A stretch of 64,000 bases of DNA, from assembly GCF_012489685.1 (NCBI RefSeq), contig NC_080046.1, positions 43,673,176 through 43,737,175 on the forward strand, given 5' to 3'. The translations under genes were made by a program, and so were the position numbers. The DNA comes from Lotus japonicus (Eukaryota > Streptophyta > Magnoliopsida > Fabales > Fabaceae). The notes under the pieces were generated by a model. That model was not told where the DNA came from, searched no databases, and was given only the letters and a program-made list of their open reading frames with translations. Every line of letters starts with the position of its first letter. Position 1 is the first letter of the stretch. Positions 57,556 to 64,000 of this stretch are shown here, one piece after another.

Positions 57556-57761
57556 TCTGTGGGGAGCGGTAGATTTCGATTCCCGGACTACGTGGAGCGT
57601 GACTCAGTTGTGTAGCGCCCGTTTTCTTTTCAATTTTTCTCGGAAGATTGCAGCGCAGATCCTGCGTGAACCCGACGACTCGGTTGAAACAAGTTCAATT
57701 TTCTGTGATAATTTGCGTGAGTATTGTTTGGTTGAATTCTTTGCCAGTCAACAGAAGACCG

Positions 57762-60086
57762 ATGGAGTCTTCTCGACAGCGGCAAGCCAAGGAGCCGGAA
57801 CGAAGTTACATCTCTTCCCCCCGCACCGTAAGGTTGAATCGACATCGTCGTGAAGAGGCACGTCGTGCTTTAGGCAAAGACTTGCGTTTGCAGAATGAGT
57901 GTCTTCAAGAACAGTTGAGTTACTATCACCTTCGGCAATGGAATCAGAAAGAGACCGCGGCTGCGGCCATCGCTGAGCTCAGACCTTTTTCGGCAGCGGT
58001 GTAGGAGGTGACTGTGCCAGACGGAATGACGTACCTAGAGTTGGAAGTGTACGATGGGGAAACTGATCCGAAGGAACATTTGCTTCATTTTAATGCAAAG
58101 ATGGCAACGAGCGAGGTTTCTGACGCGGTCAAGTGTAGGATATTCCCATCCACGCTTCGAGGAGCAACTATGGAGTGGTTTGTAGCTTTGCCTCATGGAT
58201 CCTTAGCCAAATTCCGTGACCTCTCCTCAAGATTCCTCGCTCACTTCTCTACGAGATCGATCGACGACCTTTTTGGTATGCGGCAGCGGGAGCGTGAAAC
58301 CTTAGAGCAATATACAAAATGATACAGTGCTACATCCGCGAGGTTTGAGACACTGGAGCCACTCATATGCGTGTGCGCTTTCATGGGTGGTTTGTCCTGG
58401 GGAAAGTTTAAGCGCAAGCTAGGCAGAGAACCGGTGATTTCAATGATAGAGGTTCGCGCCCGAGCACAAGATTACATCCTTGAAGAAGCAATTGAAGCGC
58501 ACAAAAGAAAGCAGAAGAGGGCGGCGAGCGTGGAGCTGGCGAGGAAACGAATAGCGGAGGAGGAGGCGAATCGCGAGCAAAGGTATAAAAAAGCTAATCG
58601 ATCTGTTAAGAAAGGCAAGGAAGGGCCACTTAGTCAGCGGTCTCGTCAGCTAGTTGGGGCGAGCCAGCGAATGAAGCCGAAAAGACGAATAGGTTGGGAA
58701 TTGACAAAGTCGCTTTTGGAAGCAGGAGTCGAGGATGTAGACAGGGAAGGTAGGTACAGCGCGAAGCTAGGACCAGAAGTGAAGAGTCGGCCAAAATGGT
58801 GTGAATACCACAACTTGGAAGGCCACGACACCATCGACTGTTTTACCCTCAAGAATCAGATCAAGCAGCTAATCAAGGCGAGGCGACCGAGAGGGGCGAG
58901 GGGAAAAGAAGGTGAGAAGGCTGAGAGCGACGAGGACGAGGGAACTGTGGCAACAGCTAACGCGAATGTCGCTGGGGGCGACGGCGGTGCAACAGAAAGG
59001 AGGCAGAGATGAACAAAGGGGACAACACCGACAGAGTTCTGCTCGGCTTGGTTCGAGGACAGCCATCCGGACATAATAGTGTCGACCGCATATTTTGAAG
59101 GAGTCAAGACCCATCTGGGTGACCCCCTAGTGATAATGGTAGGAATTAGAGGTTTCAATGTGCAGAGGGTGTTGTTGGACCAAGGTGCCTCAGCTGATAT
59201 AATCTACGGGGACAGATTCGAGCGGCTGGGATTGGGAGACAAAGACCTGAAGCCATACACAAGGAAATTGGTGGGATTCACCGGAAAGCAGGTTCACGTG
59301 CGCGACTATGTGGAATTGGATACGGTCTTCAGATTGGGCGAGGACTCCAAACTTTTGGAAGTAAGGTACTTGGTTCTGCAAGTCGCGTCAACTTGCAATA
59401 TCACTATAGGGCGGAACACTTTAAATCGCCTCTGTGCAGTCATATCCTCAGCTCACCTCATGGTGGAATACCCGTTACCCTGCGGAAGGGTGGGAAGGAT
59501 AATGACGGACCCGGAGGGAGTGGAGAAGCGTCATCGCCATACCCTTAATACATACGGCGGGGGGAAGGATCACTGCGGATATAGAAGTCACGAAAATCGG
59601 AGGACTGAGAACGCACAGAGACAGCTAGTGAGGGGAAGCCCGAATGCCGCTGGCGAGTTAGAAGAACAGATCGACAGAAGGTTGAATAGAGGAAAAAAGG
59701 TAAAGGGGCGAGATAGGGAAAGGAGCAGAGGAGTACTGGCGATCGAGCCCAGGCTCACCCTGGAGCAGGAACAACGTTTGAGTATGCTGGTGGAGGGCAA
59801 CATCGATCTGTTTGGCGGAGAGCGAGGAGAAACCGTTCACGGGGGACCACTCACTTTAGACCAGCTCTTTGGAAAAGCTAGTAAAAAGAACAAATGGGGG
59901 AAAAGTCGCCGAGATGGAAGAGGATATGATCAGCCGGTAAACGCTAGGAAGAGGCCAAGGAACAGCGAGAGAGAAAGTGAACAACAGTGTTTCCCTTCCT
60001 GCGGCGAGAAAACTGATCCGGGCGATGTGGACGAAATACTAGGTGTAATACTTTACGCCAGAGAGCAACCAGAGAATTATGACTAA
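57762..60086 (+). pseudogene. Tat-type gag-protease polyprotein, three nonsense codons
   Basis: One continuous frame of 775 codons broken only by TAG 58002-58004, TGA 58320-58322 and TGA 59010-59012. Start MESSRQRQAKEPERS; then a gag core (DPKEHLLHFNAKM, MEWFVALPHGSLAKFRDLSS, FLAHFST), basic linker, a C/H cluster WCEYHNLEGHDTIDC of the form C-x2-H-x3-G-H-x4-C, and a protease with VLLDQGASADIIYGDRFERL, where the usual D-S/G-G is D-Q-G. LTLEQEQRLSMLVEGNIDLF resembles the linker before RT, but RT is absent and the frame ends normally. The stops fit CpG-type C-to-T changes in two cases (CGA to TGA). Confidence 0.85.
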
Positions 60087-60913
60087 AAATAAAGATGCAC
60101 TCTTTTTCTCCAACACGTGAGTTTTTTAACGAGGCATCCCTCGATGTAAAAATTCAAAAAAATCAAATACAAAAAGATATTCTCAGCAATACTCCTGGCT
60201 ATCGAATTGAGACGACAGCCCGGTGGGAAAAATTCCCTGAAGGTGGCAATCCCAACACGACCTTGATGTCCGGGGATTGCTCCGGAAAGTCCGGCGCTGA
60301 TCGTAGCCCATGCAGGCGACGTGTGCGGATGAGCTTCCCGTCGCCACTAGTTGGCGGCGTGCATGAACAAAGCTCCTTATCCAAAGAACTCCTCGAAATT
60401 TGGGCGAGTCAAGTCTTCCTGGAACGCGGAAAGCATTTTTAACTAGGCCAAAAGTCTCGGGTAAGCTCATATGGCCATTGGGCCCCGAGCAACTGTAAGT
60501 CCCCACCTAATAATTCTGGAGGGGTCGCACCTGCTCTTACGAGAAATATCGGTGCGTGCGAAAGCCTTGGAAAATACCAAGCGAAAGTCCTAGTTATACG
60601 TGGCACACTCTCGAAAAATCACTCGCACGAAAGCGAGAAACCGGCATTGAAAACACGTGCTAAATGGCAACACATGAAAGGCAGAGATAAGTTGCGGGCC
60701 GCTCGCCTCGCCCGCATAATCGCTTTTCACTCATTTAAATGTTCATTCCTGTTCTTCATTTATTCATTACATCATTACGATTTGCTAACCTTATTATTTC
60801 AATTATTTAGCGGACAGCAAGACAATTCGGAAAGCAAAATTTTATTCAAAAGATATATTTAGAAGGGAGGATCCCTTTTCATTTTCATACACTCTTTGCG
60901 TTGCTCTGTTCTA
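60087..60913. other. Spacer between sense and antisense genes
   Basis: GC-richer non-coding text ('ccggggattgctccggaaagt', 'aagtccccacctaataattc'). One open frame (60095-60442, plus) shows no motif. A purine run AGAAGGGAGGA at 60861-60871 could be a polypurine-type tract. The spacer replaces RT and integrase. Confidence 0.45.
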
Positions 60914-61249
60914 TCAAAACCCCAACCGGTATATCCTATATTCTAAGTTACAGAGTTTCTGGCTCAGCTCCTCCTTTTCCGGACCTTCCTCCACCGCCTC
61001 CAGCGCAGTTGTCACCGTCTTTTTCTCCTCCAGCAGGTCCAGCTCTCGTTGACAGAGCTCCTGAATTTCTTCCACAAAGCGAAGAAAATCTCGGAGGATG
61101 GCGTCCATGTTGGGACCCAAATCCATCCCCATCAACTTGTTGGTCAAGTCGTAGACATTGGGGTCCGTCGGATGCCTAACGTTAATAAAAAGATCTTCTT
61201 CGAAAGCCTTTTTCCGGAGCTCTTATAGGCAGGCAATGTAAGACGCCAT
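60914..61249 (-). pseudogene. Small antisense ORF, 111 residues, one nonsense codon
   Basis: From ATG at 61249 the minus strand reads MASYIACL, a TAA at codon 9 (61223-61225), then ELRKKAFEEDLFINVRHPTD, PNVYDLTNKLMGMDLGPNMD, AILRDFLRFVEEIQELCQRE and an acidic/basic heptad-like helix ending YRLGF at a stop at 60914-60916. Predicted short coiled-coil; family unknown to me. Convergent with gag and co-directional with the larger antisense gene upstream. The single early stop in an otherwise clean frame suggests recent loss. Confidence 0.5.
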
Positions 61250-61618
61250 CTCCTGTGATGTATGATGTTTGAAGGTGGGATAGAAGGATGGAGTCCGACG
61301 CCTTAGGAAAATATGGGAGTATGGGATTCACTTGGCAAAGGGCACTTCATTTATAGCTTCAGTTTCACCTTCGAAGAGTTAATATGAAGCAGTTTTACGA
61401 GGAGTTTTCTTAGGAGAAAGTGCGATTGGGGTTGAAGACCTTAAATGCTCGAGGACGGTGGTCAGCGATAACTGTTGGGATTTGAGGAACGTGTTTTGAT
61501 TCGCGATTTTTGAAAAAAAAAAAGAAGAGAAATATATATTTATATATAAATAAAAATAGCGCGAAAGATTCTCATTCAAGAAGATGGGTCATTTACACGT
61601 AAGAAACCATTAACATTT

Positions 61619-63791
61619 TTACGGCTGTTCTATGTCTTCGTTTGATAGAAAATGCTCGGCGGTGAAGCCCGGAGGGTTGGGATCCCCAATCAGCCCTGCA
61701 GGAGTAACCTTTTTGAACGCCCCCATCTGACTCAGATCAATTAGCGGATGAAGATGCTTGATTTGGGCCTAGGCGAGGAAAAAGCCTCGGCCACGCTCGA
61801 AAAGAGCGGCTGAAACCGCTTCAGACCTAATCCGGGCCTCCAGTGCTTTCGCGTCAAGAGGAGCTAGGGACGAGGCCCCATTTTTCCTTGCCAGTTCCTC
61901 GCTCTTCTTCGCCAGCTCATCATCCTTCCTCGCCAGATCATTGTCCTTCCTTACCAACTCGGAGCGAAGGTCCTCGAGGTTAGCGTCCATCAAAGATAAT
62001 TGATCTGCCCCCAGACGCACCTCTTGTTGCAGCTCAGAGAGTTTTCCCTCTAGTTCAGAAATCTTTCTGTCGCGAAACTCTAAGCTGACCTCAGCACGAG
62101 AGGATTGTTCGCTTAAGTCTTTGGAAAAGGAGGTCTCCTTGGCGAACATCTGGGCGGCGAGTGCCTCGTTCTCCTTGGCGAGTTGGGCGTTGAGGGCTTG
62201 GAGGCGAGAAACTTCGGCTCGCAACGTGTTGGCGTCTCGGGCATAGTGGCTATAACAGTGAAAAGCATGGAGAACCGTCGCCAGTGCACCTTCGGATACC
62301 CTGCCTAATCCATGTTCCTTAACCCTCTCATTTAGATTGGCCACTTGGGCAGGTGGGAGGGATATGGTGTATGGTAACCCTCGACCCTCCGAGCTCAGGG
62401 AGGGAGCATTTGGTGGTTACGAAGGAGTGTCGCCAGCAGAAACCGCGCCCTGACCAGGCAACGAAGGGACTCTCGTTGGCTGATGGCAGGTCTTGTCCAC
62501 AGGCTTACTTTGAGGGTTGGGGGCGAAATCGGCGTCGCCTGAGAAGGCTCGCCATAACGGTTCAAGCTAGTGGAAGAATGTCCTTTGTCGAGGGATGGAG
62601 TGGCCTTCGAAGGCTGTAGCTTTTTGAGGGGAGGGCGATGAGTGTTCTCAACGGGGGGTCGCTTCTCGCCCGCTTGAATTCTCTGCGCGGATGCCTTGTC
62701 GTCGTTCAAGTTTACTCTGGGAGGGAAGGAAAAACTCTTTCGATCTTGGAATAAGCCTAAAAGCTCCCCGCCGACTTTGTGCATTTACCCTGGGACAAAA
62801 ATAAATGGAAAAAAGAGGGTGAGCTAAGTAACAAAGAGTGTATATTGGAAGAAAGGAAGGGAGGTTTACCGATCACGCGAGCACAGTCCGAAACCGGGAG
62901 TTTGGCCAAGAAGCTGATGACTGCTTTGTCAATCAAAGTCAGGGAGTCTTCAGGCGGGTCTATCACCTGGTGTACTTCTTGGGTCCAGTAAAGAGGGAAT
63001 CGGGAAACACCGTCTCTATGAGTAAAAGCCTCGGGGTACTCATGAGAAACCACGACTTTGAAGAACTCCCGAGCCATGTCGACGGTGATGTTGGTCCAAA
63101 AAGGGTGAAAACGTTGCCGACCGACCCTGGCTTCCAAGGCGATCCAGCTACGCGGAGGGGAGGGCTGGACGGGCACGTGGTAGAAGTAGAAGAATTGAGA
63201 AGGTTCAGGCTCTTGCTGAATTGCGTCACAAAGGACCTCAAAGCTTCGCAGAAAGGCCCAACTGTTGGGATGAAGTTGGCAAGGGGCAACATTGATGTGC
63301 TGGAGAACTGAACAGATGAAGGGGGAAAAGGGAAACTTGATTCTTAAATGTTTGAACATATATCCGTAGGCGTTAAAGAAGTGAGGGGAACCCACGGAGC
63401 GAACCGAAAGATGAAGCCAGGGGCGTTCGGTGGGCGAGCAAGCGCTAAAATGCAGGAGGTTGTCAAAGGGTTTTTCGTGGCAAAATCCATCGGATTTCGA
63501 GGAAATCTCCTAAATAGACGATTCCTTCTCTATGTTGGAACGCTGATTAGGCATCGTCCCACCGGGAAGAGGTACTTGGATGGGGGTTGTCAGGGTTTCC
63601 CAGGTTTTTATTCGAAAATAGGCAATGTCTTTCTTTTCCAAAGGAACACCCCCCAGAGGGGGAACATACCGGAGGGGAGTAGCGACGGTAATATCACGGT
63701 CGGAGTTATTGGTGTGGCGTTTCGGTATCCTTGCGAGGGTATGGTGGTGTGTGAAGGTTGCAGTGGTAACAAGAAGAGAGCGAGAAGTCAA
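61619..63791 (-). pseudogene. Antisense gene: plant transposon-type domain plus coiled coil
   Basis: Minus strand. Start MTSRSLLVTTATFTHHH at 63791; TAG at 63510-63512 lies in the same frame as the following domain: GSPHFFNAYGYMFKHLRIKF, INVAPCQLHPNSWAFLRSFE, FFYFYHVPVQ, REFFKVVVSHEYPEAFTHRD and SRFPLYWTQ. This is the 'putative gypsy-type transposon' (Transposase_28-like) domain found in extra ORFs of Tat elements. A donor after CARVI (about 62868) and acceptors near 62780 suggest an intron, leading to a proline/serine-rich linker (62395-62784). A long coiled coil follows (61769-62365; RAEVSRLQALNAQLAKENEA, LARKDDELAKKSEELARKNG), then TAG at 61766-61768 and an in-frame tail HPLIDLSQMGAFKKVTPAGL ending at 61619. 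Confidence 0.75.
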
Positions 63792-64000
63792 AGACTAAAG
63801 GTTTGAACTTTTCTGAAGGGGTTCAAGTTTATGGAGGGACGATCCTGAAAGGGGAAAAGTAATGTGTTGAAGGTGGAGACAGGAGGAGGGGAATCATGCC
63901 CGTGATGTCACGGAAAGACGTGTGAGTGGTTGCAAAATTTTGGGAGAGTGGGAAGGATGCATTAAGTGGGAAAATGTAACCGTCAAACGTTGGTTGGTCT
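63792..64000. other. Region upstream of the antisense gene
   Basis: Purine-rich on the plus strand; expected to hold the antisense promoter and lead towards the 3' LTR. No TATA box or LTR start was identified before the window ends. Confidence 0.35.

Larger units (their letters stand above)
57226..64000 (+). mobile_element. Tat-type Ty3/gypsy element, left part, with antisense genes
   Basis: 5' LTR, TGGCGCCG primer site and a gag-protease frame on the plus strand, then no RT, RNase H or integrase; instead a non-coding spacer and two genes on the opposite strand. Extra antisense ORFs near the 3' end are described for Tat-lineage elements. The right LTR is outside the window. With its catalytic pol missing, movement would depend on enzymes from an autonomous relative. 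Confidence 0.82.

Noticed and set aside
1..64000. CRISPR arrays, phage-type defence systems or bacterial operons
   Set aside because: No regularly spaced repeats or ribosome-binding-site-led operons; the gene structure (introns, LTRs, LINEs) is that of a plant nucleus.

Overview
The window is a repeat-rich, AT-rich stretch of a plant nuclear genome. It is almost certainly a dicot and probably a legume. That rests on the chromovirus-type and Tat-type Ty3/gypsy retrotransposons, L1-type LINEs with RVT zinc-binding domains, tRNA-derived SINEs, Mutator-like elements (MULEs) with 9-bp target duplications, and DUF295-type F-box genes with short GT-AG introns. I see no bacterial, organellar or viral gene organisation, no tRNA or rRNA gene and no CRISPR array. 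Species is not determined; the assignment is inference from repeat style.

Layout. 1-547: right end of a MULE-like repeat. 1433-6716: complete but decayed Ty3/gypsy chromovirus (gypsy-1) with 5-bp target duplication. 6722-11127: non-coding, with three short inverted-repeat elements. 11887-14097 and 17743-20467: a tandem pair of two-exon genes encoding DUF295 - F-box - DUF295 proteins. The first carries one single-base frameshift; the second is split by a 548-bp MULE with a perfect 9-bp target duplication. 20800-28660: LINE fragments, a SINE, a CACTA-like end, a non-autonomous hAT element, and truncated host-gene pieces (U-box protein, CAS/exportin-2). 28666-32534: a second gypsy element on the minus strand that has lost integrase through a microhomology-flanked deletion. 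33755-38730: LINE fragments, a solo LTR, a beta-xylosidase gene fragment, and a 2.9-kb LINE with 16-bp target duplication. 39420-48700: a GAA microsatellite, a trichome-birefringence-like (TBL) acetyltransferase pseudogene, and a 2-kb segmental duplication with relics of the F-box gene 3' end. 49200-57220: a LINE end, an AT-rich hairpin-bearing element, a MULE nested in a MITE, SINEs and a Stowaway MITE. 57226-64000: left part of a Tat-type Ty3/gypsy element with gag-protease on the plus strand and two separate genes on the opposite strand, but no reverse transcriptase or integrase in view.

Nothing here is a clearly intact host gene. The biology is turnover: host genes duplicated, broken by DNA transposons or carried as fragments, and retroelements that lost catalytic functions but keep LTRs and accessory genes. 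The most unusual unit is the terminal Tat-type element with its convergent antisense genes; its relation to the solo LTR at 34752 shows the family is active in or near this locus. All alignments were made by eye, and similarity assignments to protein families come from recognised motifs, not from database searches.
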